DNA of 26,084 bases from DATKRB01 sp036501425 (GCA_036501425.1 DASYAI010000068.1:1-26084), one strand, 5' to 3'; positions 6,879-14,028 are shown, counted from the stretch's first letter. Program-made: numbers and translations. Notes: a model not told the origin generated them from the sequence alone.

Positions 6879-7340
6879 GTGCGTGTGGGCGACCTCGCTC
6901 CGGATTTCGAGCTGCCCGACGAGGACGGTCGGCCCCGGCGGCTCAGCGACCTGCTCGCCGGCGGGCCGGTCGTCCTGTTCTTCTACCCCGGGGCGATGAC
7001 CTACGGCTGCACCCGCGAAAGCTGCCATTTCCGAGACCTGGCGGCCGAGTTCGCCGCCGTCGGTGCCCAGCGGGTGGGCATCAGTGCCGACCCGGTGGAC
7101 AAGCAGAAACAGTTCTCCGCCAAGCACTCCTTCGACTTCCCGCTCCTGTCGGACCCCGACTTCACCGTGGCGGCCCAGTTCGGGGCCCGGCGTTCGATCG
7201 CCAAGCTCGGTAACCGCCGGGTGACGTTCGTGGTCGACACCGATCGTCGCGTCCTCGGGGTGATCCGGAGCGAGATCGCCTTCGCGGCCCACGCCGATCG
7301 GGCACTGGCCCTGTTGCGGGAGCGGGCCGCCACCGGCTGA
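6879..7340 (+). CDS. bcp: Peroxiredoxin, BCP/PrxQ type
   Basis: BCP/PrxQ enzymes reduce hydrogen peroxide and organic hydroperoxides in the cytoplasm with electrons from thioredoxin. The 153-residue length is normal for the family. The thioredoxin-like fold starts GDLAPDFELPDEDG. The active site is YPGAMTYGCTRESCHF, with T41, peroxidatic C44 and a resolving C49 five residues later, the classic atypical 2-Cys spacing. The arginine expected late in the active site may be R121 or its neighbours. The GTG start at 6879 sits directly after a leaderless-type promoter. It is 46 bases downstream of the response regulator but seems to have its own promoter. Its reductant may be the trxB/trxA pair at 22740-24139. 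Confidence 0.92.
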   Translation: MRVGDLAPDFELPDEDGRPRRLSDLLAGGPVVLFFYPGAMTYGCTRESCHFRDLAAEFAAVGAQRVGISADPVDKQKQFSAKHSFDFPLLSDPDFTVAAQFGARRSIAKLGNRRVTFVVDTDRRVLGVIRSEIAFAAHADRALALLRERAATG

Positions 7341-7345
7341 GCGGC

Positions 7346-7365
7346 GCCCGGGCGTTCCCCCGGGC
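7346..7365 (+). terminator. Hairpin terminator candidate after peroxiredoxin
   Basis: GCCCGGG and CCCGGGC form a perfect 7-bp stem with a 6-base loop, starting 5 bases after the peroxiredoxin stop. There is no T-tract. The position suggests it ends the peroxiredoxin transcript before the exporter gene. Confidence 0.5.
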
Positions 7366-7421
7366 AGCCCGAGGGGGCCGGCTGCGCCCGCCCGCGCTGC
7401 CAACCCCACCCACGTCGCCTT

Positions 7422-8672
7422 ATGCCCCGGATCCTGGTCGACACCGCCCCGCTGCGCGAGAGCCGCGACTTCCGTCTCCTCTTCGGCGGGCAGTTGCTGT
7501 CCACCCTGGGCAGCCAGCTCACCGCCGTCGCGATCCCCTACCAGGCCTTCGCCGAGACCCACTCGTCGCTGCAGGTCGGCGCGATCAGCCTGGCGCAGCT
7601 GGTCCCGCTCATCGTGGGCTCTCTGGTCGGCGGCGCCCTCGGCGACGCGTACGACCGCCGGGCCCTCATGCTGGTCACCTCGATCGGCTCGGCGGCGGCC
7701 AGCGGCGGGTTGGCGCTCAACGCGCTCGGACCGCACCCGTCGCTGGTCGGGCTCTACCTCCTCAGCGCCCTGGCGGCCGGCCTGAGCGGTCTGGCCAACC
7801 CGGCGCGCAACGCCGCCGTCCCGTCCCTCGTGCCGGCGACGCACCTCATCGCGGCGCTGGCGTTCATGCAGATCCTCATGCAGCTGGGCACCATCGTGGG
7901 GCCGGCCTGCTCGGGAGTGCTCCTTTCGGCGACCGGTCTGGCGGCGGTGTACCTCATCGACGCCCTGTCGTTCCTCGCCGTGGTGGCGTCCTGCATGCTG
8001 ATGGCACCGATCCCGCCGGCGCCCGGCGTGCGCCGCCCCGGCGTCGGGTCGATGCTCGAAGGGTTCCGCTACGTCCGCCGGCGCCAACAGATCGGGGGCG
8101 CCTACCTGATCGACATCAACGCCATGGTGTTCGGCATGCCACGGGCCCTGTTCCCCGCGCTGGCGGTGTCGGTCTTCCACGGCGGCACGTCCACTCTGGG
8201 CCTGCTGTACGCGGCCCCCGGCGTCGGCGCGCTGCTCGGCGCGGTCGCCACCGGGTGGGTGAGCGGGCTGCGGCGGCGCGGCTGGGGCGTGACCCTCGCC
8301 GTCGGAGTCTGGGGCCTGGCCATCGCCGCCTTCGGCCTGGTGCACGTGCTGTGGGCGGCCCTGATTCTCCTCGCCGTGGCGGGCTGGGCCGATGTGATCT
8401 CGGCCGTCCTGCGCAACACCATCATCCAGACCTCGGTGAGCGACGAGTTCCGGAGCCGGCTGTCGTCGTTCCAGATGGCGGTAGTCCAGGGCGGGCCCCG
8501 GCTGGGCGACTTCGAGGCGGGGGGCGTGGCCTCGGCGTTCAGCCCGGAGATCTCCATCGTCTCGGGCGGGTTGGCCTGCGTGCTGGGCGCGGCGGTACTG
8601 GTGGCCGTGCTGCCCGGTTTCCGGCAACACCGCACCCTGCCCGAGCGTGCGCCGAGCCCACCACCGGCCTGA
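7422..8672 (+). CDS. MFS exporter, EntS/transmembrane secretion effector family
   Basis: This 416-residue protein has the hydrophobic pattern of about 12 membrane helices and belongs to the major facilitator superfamily. It resembles the EntS branch (MFS_3), whose members export siderophores or other small molecules. The N-terminus RDFRLLFGGQLLSTLGSQLTAVAIPYQ and the helix 2-3 loop GALGDAYDRRALML (a version of the G-x-x-x-D-R-x-x-R/K motif) are typical. A second stretch around residue 230-260, GMPRALFPALAVSVFHGG, begins the second half. It ends in a Pro-rich tail. ATG 7422 has no clear ribosome-binding site. It stands alone, separated by a hairpin from the peroxiredoxin gene and convergent with dnaB. 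The substrate cannot be read from the sequence. Confidence 0.85.
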   Translation: MPRILVDTAPLRESRDFRLLFGGQLLSTLGSQLTAVAIPYQAFAETHSSLQVGAISLAQLVPLIVGSLVGGALGDAYDRRALMLVTSIGSAAASGGLALNALGPHPSLVGLYLLSALAAGLSGLANPARNAAVPSLVPATHLIAALAFMQILMQLGTIVGPACSGVLLSATGLAAVYLIDALSFLAVVASCMLMAPIPPAPGVRRPGVGSMLEGFRYVRRRQQIGGAYLIDINAMVFGMPRALFPALAVSVFHGGTSTLGLLYAAPGVGALLGAVATGWVSGLRRRGWGVTLAVGVWGLAIAAFGLVHVLWAALILLAVAGWADVISAVLRNTIIQTSVSDEFRSRLSSFQMAVVQGGPRLGDFEAGGVASAFSPEISIVSGGLACVLGAAVLVAVLPGFRQHRTLPERAPSPPPA

Positions 8673-8688
8673 AGGCCAGCCCGAGCAT

Positions 8689-8737
8689 CGAGCCCCGGAA
8701 TCCGAGCCCGACGAACCGAGCCCCGGAATCCGAGCCC
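8689..8737. repeat. 21-bp direct repeat between convergent MFS and dnaB genes
   Basis: A perfect 21-bp unit beginning CGAGCCCCGGAATCC occurs at 8689-8709 and again at 8717-8737 (28-bp period). The palindrome GGCCTGAAGGCC (8666-8677) lies on the exporter stop codon. The 96-base spacer has no other feature; it may hold the terminators of both genes, but no classic hairpin with a T-run is present. Confidence 0.5.
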
Positions 8738-8768
8738 CAGGGATCGAGCGAGCAGCGCCGAGCGGCCC

Positions 8769-10148
8769 TCAGACCCGGCGCATGTTCTCGAAACGGGCGA
8801 ACTGGTTGAGGAACAGCAGGTGCGCCGAACCGGTCGGGCCGTTGCGGTGCTTGGCCACGATGATCTCGGCGTCCCCGCGGCGGTCGATCGGAGCGTCGGG
8901 GTCGTACTGCTCCTCACGGTAGATGAACAGCACCACGTCGGCGTCCTGCTCGAGGCTGCCGCTCTCTCGCAGGTCCGACAGCATCGGCCGCTTGTCCTGA
9001 CGAGCCTCGAGCCCGCGGGACAGCTGGGACAACGCCACCACGGGCACCTCCAGCTCGCGGGCGAGGATCTTGAGGCCACGGCTGATCTCGGCCACCTCCA
9101 CCTGACGGTTCTCCGCCCGGGCCCGGCCGGTCATCAGCTGGAGATAGTCGACCACCACCAGGCCCAGATCGCCCTCGCTCTGGCGGAGGCGGCGGGCCCG
9201 GGCGCGGATGTCCATCACCGTCAGGTTCGGGTTGTCGTCGATGAAGATCGAGGCGTCGCTGAGCCGGCTGACGGCGGTGCCGAGCTTCCCCCAGTCCGAT
9301 TCCTTCAGCTGCCCGGTGCGCACGTGCTGCGCGTCGACCCGCGCCTCGGACGCCAGGATGCGCTGGGTCAGTTCGAGATGCCCCATCTCGAGCGAGAAGA
9401 GCAGCGCCGGCCGGTGCAGCTCGATACCCACGTGTGCCAGCATCCCGAGGGCGAAGCTGGTCTTGCCCATCGCCGGGCGGGCGCCGACGATGGTGAGGCT
9501 CGACGGCTGGAGCCCGGCCAGGATCCGGTCGAGGTCGAGGTACCCCGTGGCGACCCCGGTCACCGAGTCGCGCCGTTGGGACAGCTCCTCGATCCGGTCG
9601 AGGCCGGGCATGAGCAGGTCGCGCAGCGCGGCGATGCTCTCGGTGGTGCGGCGCTGGGCCACGTCGAACACCATCTGCTCGGCCTTGTCGATCGCCCCGA
9701 CCACGTCCTCGGGCACGCTGTAGCCGAGCTCGGCGATCTCCGACGCCACCCCGACGAGCTTGCGCAGCAGGGCGTGCTCCTCCACGATCTGCGCGTAGTG
9801 CACCGCGTTGGCGGTCGACGGGGTGTTGGCTTGCAACGACACGAGCACCGAGGGATCGCCGACCATCTCGAGCATCCCCGAGCGGCGGAGCTCGTCGGCG
9901 ATGGTCACCGCGTCGACCGGTTCCCCCCGCTCGAAGAGCGCCGACACCGCACTGAAGATGTGGGCGTGCGCCGGCTTGTAGAAGTCGCCCGGCCCGCAAC
10001 GCTCCAACGCCGCCGAGGCGGCGTCGCTCGAGAGCAGCATGGCGCCCAGCAACGACTCCTCGGCCTCGAGATTGTGCGGCGGGACCCGCGACGCCGCCGG
10101 GGCCGGACGGAGCTGGCGGGGACGGCTGTCTTCGTAGGCTTGGACCAT
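8769..10148 (-). CDS. dnaB: Replicative DNA helicase DnaB
   Basis: DnaB is the hexameric helicase that unwinds DNA ahead of the replication fork. The 459-residue protein has the N-terminal domain (RVPPHNLEAEESLLGAMLL, from residue 21), a linker, and a RecA-like C-domain. Walker A is GARPAMGKT at 222-230 and Walker B is LVVVDYLQLM around 330-339, with D334. Later conserved segments include SQLSRGLEAR and LRESGSLEQDADVV. Many actinobacterial dnaB genes carry inteins at such conserved sites; none is present here. ATG 10148 was chosen because family similarity starts soon after it and AGGGG lies 4 bases upstream; the frame stays open to 10439 through a repeat-derived stretch that is not DnaB-like. 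The gene follows rplI on the same strand after an unusual 378-base leader. Confidence 0.97.
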   Translation of the reverse strand: MVQAYEDSRPRQLRPAPAASRVPPHNLEAEESLLGAMLLSSDAASAALERCGPGDFYKPAHAHIFSAVSALFERGEPVDAVTIADELRRSGMLEMVGDPSVLVSLQANTPSTANAVHYAQIVEEHALLRKLVGVASEIAELGYSVPEDVVGAIDKAEQMVFDVAQRRTTESIAALRDLLMPGLDRIEELSQRRDSVTGVATGYLDLDRILAGLQPSSLTIVGARPAMGKTSFALGMLAHVGIELHRPALLFSLEMGHLELTQRILASEARVDAQHVRTGQLKESDWGKLGTAVSRLSDASIFIDDNPNLTVMDIRARARRLRQSEGDLGLVVVDYLQLMTGRARAENRQVEVAEISRGLKILARELEVPVVALSQLSRGLEARQDKRPMLSDLRESGSLEQDADVVLFIYREEQYDPDAPIDRRGDAEIIVAKHRNGPTGSAHLLFLNQFARFENMRRV

Positions 10149-10194
10149 CGTGCCCCTACCCTGACGGAACAGCCCTGTGGGGCGTAAGGCGTGG

Positions 10195-10277
10195 AAGCTG
10201 GGGATTGCCCCCCGGATTGCGACGGGCAAGCTGGGGATTGCCCCCGGGATTGTGCCGGGCGAGCTGGGGATTGCGAC
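10195..10277. repeat. 33-bp tandem repeats upstream of dnaB
   Basis: Units start at 10195, 10228 and 10261 (the third partial), each opening (A/G)AGCTGGGGATTG. Within them GGATTG recurs at 10202, 10214, 10235, 10247 and 10268, giving alternating 12- and 21-base steps. The repeats lie 47-129 bases upstream of the dnaB start, in its probable leader or promoter. GGGG-ATTG-CCCC mini-hairpins are part of the first two units. They could be a regulator array or a simple tandem duplication. Confidence 0.7.
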
Positions 10278-10283
10278 ATCCCA

Positions 10284-10401
10284 TGTGGACCAACGGTGGA
10301 CGGGCGAGCGGCCGTTGGGGAGAAGCGAACGCCACGACGTCCGGGGCAGCATCCCGAGCGCGCCGACGTCGCTCCCGGCGGACGGCGGCGGGTGTGGACA
10401 A
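10284..10401. promoter_or_regulatory. DnaA-box-like sites upstream of dnaB
   Basis: TGTGGACAA at 10393-10401 is the exact complement of TTGTCCACA, the form of DnaA box preferred in high-GC actinobacteria. TGTGGACCA at 10284-10292 matches at 8 of 9 bases. Both lie in the dnaB leader near a probable origin flank, so DnaA might regulate dnaB. Two sites do not make an origin. Confidence 0.4.
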
Positions 10402-10445
10402 CCGGCCGGGCGAGGACGTCGACGGAGGCACCCCGGCATGGTCGC

Positions 10446-10480
10446 GCCCGGTTGTCACAACGACCGGGCCCACCGGCCCG
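10446..10480 (-). terminator. Hairpins downstream of rplI
   Basis: GCCCGGT (10446-10452) pairs with ACCGGGC (10463-10469) around the GTTGT-C-ACAAC palindrome (10451-10461). An alternative stem CGGGCC-CACC-GGCCCG lies at 10465-10480. They share bases and are mutually exclusive, lying 47-81 bases past the rplI stop. This could be a terminator ending the rpsF operon or an attenuator before dnaB. Confidence 0.4.
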
Positions 10481-10526
10481 ATCCGAACGGCCACGCGGTC
10501 CCGACGACGGGACCCGCGCCCCGGCG

Positions 10527-10976
10527 TCAGCCCGCCGCGACCACCTGCAGGGTCACCACCGTGGACACGCCCTCGAAGAGGTGGACCGGCACGTCGTAGT
10601 CGCCGAGTGCCTTGATCGGCTCGTCGAGCGCGATGTTCTTGCGGTCGATCTCCACGCCCTTCTGGGTCCGGATCGCCTCCACCACGTCGGAAGCCGCCAC
10701 CGACCCGAAGAGCCGGCCGGCCCCGCTCGCCCGCACGGACAACGGGAGGACCGCGCCCGCCAGGACGACCGCCTTGGCCTCTGCCGCCTCGCGGTCCCGG
10801 GCCTCACGCAGATCTCGCGACCGGCGCATCGCCGCCGCCTGGTCCGCCACCCCGGCCGTGGCCGGGATGGCTCGTGCCTCGGGCAGCAGGTAGTTGCGGG
10901 CAAACCCGCCCGCCACATCGACGATGTCCCCACGCCGGCCGACCCCCGGCACGTCGGTCCGCAGCACCACCCGCAT
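10527..10976 (-). CDS. rplI: 50S ribosomal protein L9
   Basis: L9 is a two-domain protein of the large subunit, near the L1 stalk base. The 149 residues begin MRVVLRTDVPGVGRRGDIVDVAGGFARNYLLPEARA, the conserved N-domain that binds 23S rRNA, followed by a long helical connector rich in Ala, Arg and Glu, and the C-domain (GRLFGSVAASDVVEAI, ending VVTLQVVAAG). Length is normal. ATG 10976 shares its A with the TGA stop of rpsR (TGATG), implying translational coupling. It is the last gene of the rpsF-ssb-rpsR-rplI operon. Confidence 0.97.
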   Translation of the reverse strand: MRVVLRTDVPGVGRRGDIVDVAGGFARNYLLPEARAIPATAGVADQAAAMRRSRDLREARDREAAEAKAVVLAGAVLPLSVRASGAGRLFGSVAASDVVEAIRTQKGVEIDRKNIALDEPIKALGDYDVPVHLFEGVSTVVTLQVVAAG

Positions 10977-11485
10977 CACTCATCGCCTCCGGCGACACCC
11001 GCCGGCACGACGACCTCGGCCATGGGCGGCTCGGGCACCGCGCCCACAACACCCGCACCGGTACCGGCACCGGCTTCGGGTGCCGGTGGCCGCCGATCGG
11101 GCCGGTCCTCGCCGCCCCGACCCTCGCCGCCCCGACCCTCGCCGCCGCGACCCTCGCCACGCCCGCCGCGACCCTCGCCACGCCCGCCCCGACCACCGGG
11201 GCGCTCGGTCACCGTACGCTGCGTGTAGGGCAGCAGGACCACCTCGCGCGCCGTCTTGATCGCGCTGGCGATCGCCCGCTGGTGCTGGGCGCAGTTGCCG
11301 GTGACCCGGCGTGAGCGGATCTTGCCGCGATCGCTCATGTACTTGCGCAGCAACGGCACGTCCTTGTAGTCGACCCACTCGATGTGGTCACGGCACAGGG
11401 CGCACGGCTTCTTCTTCACCCGGCGGTTGAGGTCCTTGGGCGACGTCCGGCGGGCGGTGCCGCCGCGGTAGTTGCTGCGGGCCAT
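10976..11485 (-). CDS. rpsR: 30S ribosomal protein S18 with long RGG-rich C-terminal tail
   Basis: S18 binds 16S rRNA with S6 in the small-subunit platform. The first 93 or so residues are a complete S18 (KKKPCALCRDHIEWVDYKDV; LLRKYMSDRGKIRSRRVTGNCAQHQRAIASAIKTAREVVLLPY). C28, C31, C65 and H68 form the zinc-binding C+ version. The protein then runs on to 169 residues, although S18 is normally about 75-95. Residues 97-127 are a Gly/Arg/Glu repeat (GGRG, GRGEGRGG), then a Pro/Ala/Val-rich end. The matching DNA (about 11105-11195) is a degenerate 15/21-bp tandem repeat. The frame is uninterrupted and ends in a TGATG overlap with rplI, so the tail is part of the gene. It overlaps ssb upstream by TGATG too. 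Confidence 0.95.
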   Translation of the reverse strand: MARSNYRGGTARRTSPKDLNRRVKKKPCALCRDHIEWVDYKDVPLLRKYMSDRGKIRSRRVTGNCAQHQRAIASAIKTAREVVLLPYTQRTVTERPGGRGGRGEGRGGRGEGRGGEGRGGEGRGGEDRPDRRPPAPEAGAGTGAGVVGAVPEPPMAEVVVPAGVAGGDE

Positions 11486-11946
11486 CAGAAGGGCTCCTCG
11501 TCGAAGCCGTAGCCGGGTTCCTCGCGTACCGGGGCCGGGGCCGGCGCCCGCGACGCCGCGCGCGGCCCGTCGGAGGGCCCGCGCCGCTCGTTCTTGGTGA
11601 CCTGCGCCGTCGCCCACCGCAACGAGGGCCCGATCTCGTCGGCGACCACTTCGATCTTGGAGCGCTTGTCGCCGTCGGGCGTCTCCCAGCTCCGCTGCTC
11701 GAGCCGGCCGGTCACCACCACCCGAGAGCCTCGGCCGAGGCTCTCGCTCACGTTCTCGGCCATCTCGCGCCAGCACACGACGTCGAAGAAGCTCGTCGCC
11801 TCCTCCCAGTCCTGGGTCTGCCGGTTCTGCCAACGCCGGTTCACGGCCAACCCGAAGGTCGCCGTGGGCTGGCCGGTGTTGGTGAACCGGAGCTCGGGAT
11901 CCCGGGTGACGTTGCCGACGAGGGTCACGCTGTTGTCATTGGGCAT
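11485..11946 (-). CDS. ssb: Single-stranded DNA-binding protein
   Basis: SSB coats single-stranded DNA during replication and repair and recruits partner proteins. The 153-residue protein has the OB fold (about 5-110): NSVTLVGNVTRDPELRFTNTGQPTATFGLAVNRRW, FFDVVCWREMAENVSESLGRGSRVVVTGRL, RSKIEVVADEIGPSLRWA. A short Pro/Ala/Arg linker leads to the acidic tip DEEPF, matching the usual DDIPF-type partner-binding tail. ATG 11946 was chosen because the family starts here; the frame stays open to 12015. Its TGA overlaps the rpsR ATG (TGATG). Gene order rpsF-ssb-rpsR is the classic ribosomal/SSB operon. Confidence 0.97.
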   Translation of the reverse strand: MPNDNSVTLVGNVTRDPELRFTNTGQPTATFGLAVNRRWQNRQTQDWEEATSFFDVVCWREMAENVSESLGRGSRVVVTGRLEQRSWETPDGDKRSKIEVVADEIGPSLRWATAQVTKNERRGPSDGPRAASRAPAPAPVREEPGYGFDEEPF

Positions 11947-12022
11947 CGCTCGTACCTTGCTCGTGGTCGGTGGTCGGATGTACAGGTCGGAGTGGGCGAG
12001 GGGGGACGGGATCACCGGTTCG

Positions 12023-12044
12023 AGCCCGGCAATCCGGCCGGGCT
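12023..12044 (-). terminator. Hairpin at the rpsF stop codon, between rpsF and ssb
   Basis: AGCCCGGC and GCCGGGCT form a perfect 8-bp stem with a 6-base loop, overlapping the rpsF TAG codon and lying about 75 bases before the ssb start. It could attenuate read-through or stabilise the processed rpsF end. No T-run follows. Confidence 0.45.
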
Positions 12045-12396
12045 AGGCGCTCGCGGCGGCGCGCTTGGGGGCGCTCGGACGACCGGCGCGCGGTGGCCGG
12101 CCGGCCACCTTGTCGGGAAGGCGGACCAGCTTGTGGCGGACGACCTCGTCGGCCAGGGGGAGCATGCGGTCCAGCTGGTCGATGGTCGCCACCTCGGCGG
12201 TCAGCTCGATGACCACGTAGTAGCCCTCGCGCTTGTGGTTCACCTCGTAGGCGAACGCACGACGGCCCATCCGGTCCACCGTGCCGGGTGTGCCACCCGT
12301 GGCCCGGATGGACTCGAGCACCCGGTCCACCACGCCCTGGATCGCCGACGGCTCAGCCGTGGCGTCGAAGATGATCATGACCTCGTACGGCCGCAT
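12043..12396 (-). CDS. rpsF: 30S ribosomal protein S6
   Basis: S6 pairs with S18 on the 30S platform. The 117-residue protein starts MRPYEVMIIFDATAEPSAIQGVVDRV and contains GRRAFAYEVNHKREGYYVVIELTAE and DEVVRHKLVRLPDK, all typical, followed by a basic Ala/Pro/Lys tail. ATG 12396 has a strong ribosome-binding site (GGAGGGAGGT, spacing 7); the longer frame to 12498 is not S6-like. It is the first gene of the rpsF-ssb-rpsR-rplI operon, with a leader of about 120 bases upstream that may be regulatory. Confidence 0.96.
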   Translation of the reverse strand: MRPYEVMIIFDATAEPSAIQGVVDRVLESIRATGGTPGTVDRMGRRAFAYEVNHKREGYYVVIELTAEVATIDQLDRMLPLADEVVRHKLVRLPDKVAGRPPRAGRPSAPKRAAASA

Positions 12397-12528
12397 CCGC
12401 GGCACCTCCCTCCGGACCGGGCGACCAGCGCTCGGGCCCCTCGTCTGGGGCAGGGTCTGGAGCCCGGCATGCCGGACCCGAAACTGTTGCGGCCGCACCT
12501 CGCGGCGCGCCGCCGGGGACCGATGCTA
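12397..12528 (-). promoter_or_regulatory. rpsF operon promoter and structured leader
   Basis: On the minus strand TAGCAT (12528-12523) fits a -10 element and overlaps the panB stop codon, giving a leader of about 120 nt. In the leader GGGTC/GACCC (12453-12457 with 12475-12479) can enclose a CGG-CATG-CCG hairpin, leaving a 7-base bulge on one side. S6:S18 complexes are known to bind leader hairpins of this operon in many bacteria. Whether this one matches that motif needs a covariance search. Confidence 0.35.
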
Positions 12529-13425
12529 GCTCAGGTCGCGGCCGCCCCCCACGGGGCCCGCGCCCAGGGCCCGGCGGAGCTCCTCGGACGCGTGGTAGCT
12601 CTCGTCGGCCGACGGGAACCGGCCCGAGCGGACGTCGGCCGCGTACTCGGCCACCGCCGCCGCGGCCACCTCGCCCAGGTCGGCGTAGGACCGGGCGAAG
12701 CGGGGCGGCGGGCCGGCGCCCAGACCCAGCAGGTCGTGGAAGACCATCACCTGACCGTCGCAGTGCGGGCCGGCGCCGATCCCGATGGTCGGCACGTCCA
12801 CCGCCGCCGTCACCGCCTGAGCCACCAGCTCGGGCACGCCCTCGAGCACCAGGGCGAAGCAGCCGGCCGCCACGAGCGCCTCGGCCGCCCCGAGCAGGGC
12901 CTGGGCCGCATCGACCCGCTGGGCTTGGACCCGGTAGCCGCCCATGGCGAGCACCGACTGGGGGGTGAGGCCCAGATGCCCCATCACCGGGATCTGCGCG
13001 CCGACGATGGCCTCCACCACGGGCAGCCGCTCGACACCACCTTCGAGCTTCACCGCCCGGGCTCCGGCGCGCACGAGCGTGGCCGCGTTGCGCACCGCGT
13101 CGTCCGTCCCGAGGTGGTAGCTCAGCCACGGCAGATCGCCGACCACCAGGCAGCGCGTGCGGGCTCGGGCGACGGCAGCGGTGTGACGCGCCATGTCGTC
13201 GATGTCCACCTGCAAGGTGTCCGCAAAGCCCAGGACGTTGTTCGCCACCGAGTCCCCGACCAGCACCAGGTCCACCCCCGCCCGGTCGACGATGCGCGCC
13301 CCGGGCTCGTCGTAGGCGGTGACCATCACCAGGGGCTCGGCCCCGTCACGCCGCTTGTGCGCCCGGACGGCCGGGACGGTGAGCGCCCGGCGCTCGGACG
13401 CTCCGGCGCCGGGGACGGCGGTCAC
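12526..13425 (-). CDS. panB: 3-methyl-2-oxobutanoate hydroxymethyltransferase
   Basis: PanB transfers a hydroxymethyl group from methylene-tetrahydrofolate to 2-oxoisovalerate, the first committed step of pantothenate (vitamin B5 and CoA) synthesis. The 299-residue protein has VMVTAYDEPGARIVDRAGVD, metal ligands D58 (LVGDS) and D97 (VGDLPW), E128 in KLEGG, then GHLGLTPQSVLAMGGYRVQ and the catalytic glutamate in LEGVPELV. Length is near the usual 260-280 plus a roughly 18-residue head. GTG 13425 was chosen because its GTGA overlaps the stop of the DUF5318 gene; the frame stays open further upstream but is a shadow. NNVLGF replaces the more usual GMVVLGY after VGDS. panC and panD are not in the window. 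Confidence 0.93.
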   Translation of the reverse strand: MTAVPGAGASERRALTVPAVRAHKRRDGAEPLVMVTAYDEPGARIVDRAGVDLVLVGDSVANNVLGFADTLQVDIDDMARHTAAVARARTRCLVVGDLPWLSYHLGTDDAVRNAATLVRAGARAVKLEGGVERLPVVEAIVGAQIPVMGHLGLTPQSVLAMGGYRVQAQRVDAAQALLGAAEALVAAGCFALVLEGVPELVAQAVTAAVDVPTIGIGAGPHCDGQVMVFHDLLGLGAGPPPRFARSYADLGEVAAAAVAEYAADVRSGRFPSADESYHASEELRRALGAGPVGGGRDLS

Positions 13426-13901
13426 GAACGCTTCCGGGCCCCCGGGGTCGGGGTGGTCCCGCCGGCCGCCGCGCCGACGGCCCGGCGCCGGGGAGCGTTG
13501 CGCCCGCCCGCCGAGTACCGCCGGGCCAGGTGGTGCCAGGCGCAGGACGGGCAGACCTCGACGGCGTAGCAGGTGACCGGGTCCACCCGTCGCTTCAACC
13601 GGTTGAGCTCGGTGGCCGAGCCCGGGCACCGGCCGCCGGGGGGCAGGCGGGCGCCGAAGACGAAGGTCACCTCCACCACCTCGTCGACATTGCAGATCGG
13701 GCAGCTCTCGCCGGTGGCCTGCCCGACGTTGCGCGCCGCCCGCAGCAGCTCGGGATGGGCGTCGCAGACGTCCACCCGTCCCAGCTTGCCCCGCTGGACG
13801 TCACGGACCACCGCGTTGCGCGCCAGGCGGTACTCGACCCGGGCGTCGCCCGCCGGGGCCGGGTCGGGCCGGGGCTCCCCGGGTCCGGACGTCGCGGTCA
13901 C
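13422..13901 (-). CDS. DUF5318 family protein with two CxxC motifs
   Basis: The 159-residue protein matches my memory of the actinobacterial DUF5318 family: VEYRLARNAVVRDVQRGKLGRVDVCDAHPELLRAARNVGQATGESCPICNVDEVVEVTFVFG, then EVCPSCAWHHLARR. The pairs CPIC and CPSC, with nearby His residues, suggest a zinc ribbon, so nucleic-acid or protein binding is possible, but function is unknown. In mycobacteria a similar gene lies near the padR-ino1 and rpsF region, supporting the synteny. GTG 13901 is the only good start and sits 6 bases after a TAGCCT promoter hexamer. Its stop overlaps panB by 4 bases, so the two are co-translated. Confidence 0.75.
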   Translation of the reverse strand: MTATSGPGEPRPDPAPAGDARVEYRLARNAVVRDVQRGKLGRVDVCDAHPELLRAARNVGQATGESCPICNVDEVVEVTFVFGARLPPGGRCPGSATELNRLKRRVDPVTCYAVEVCPSCAWHHLARRYSAGGRNAPRRRAVGAAAGGTTPTPGARKRS

Positions 13902-13913
13902 GGCATGAGGCTA
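13902..13913 (-). promoter_or_regulatory. Leaderless-type promoter of the DUF5318-panB unit
   Basis: TAGCCT (minus strand, 13913-13908) plus a 6-base spacer lies directly before GTG 13901. No Shine-Dalgarno sequence is seen. It is divergent from the padR promoter across a 164-base spacer with no other gene. Confidence 0.5.
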
Positions 13914-14028
13914 CCGCCGGCGGGCGAGATCGCGAGGCACCGGAGGTCCGGACCCCGACCGCGGCGACGGTCGACGACGGTGCCGGCCGGCCGACGGGTC
14001 CGGCCGGCGAGGGGTCCGGCGATCGGTA

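Noticed and set aside
9400..9500. Intein in dnaB
   Set aside because: The Walker A region and later helicase motifs are contiguous, and the protein length of 459 residues is normal.
10149..10439. N-terminal extension of DnaB through the 33-bp repeats
   Set aside because: The translated repeats are unlike any DnaB, and ATG 10148 has AGGGG at usable spacing with the family domain following.
11105..11200. CRISPR-like or satellite array
   Set aside because: The short repeats are in frame inside rpsR and encode its Gly/Arg tail; there are no spacers of even length.
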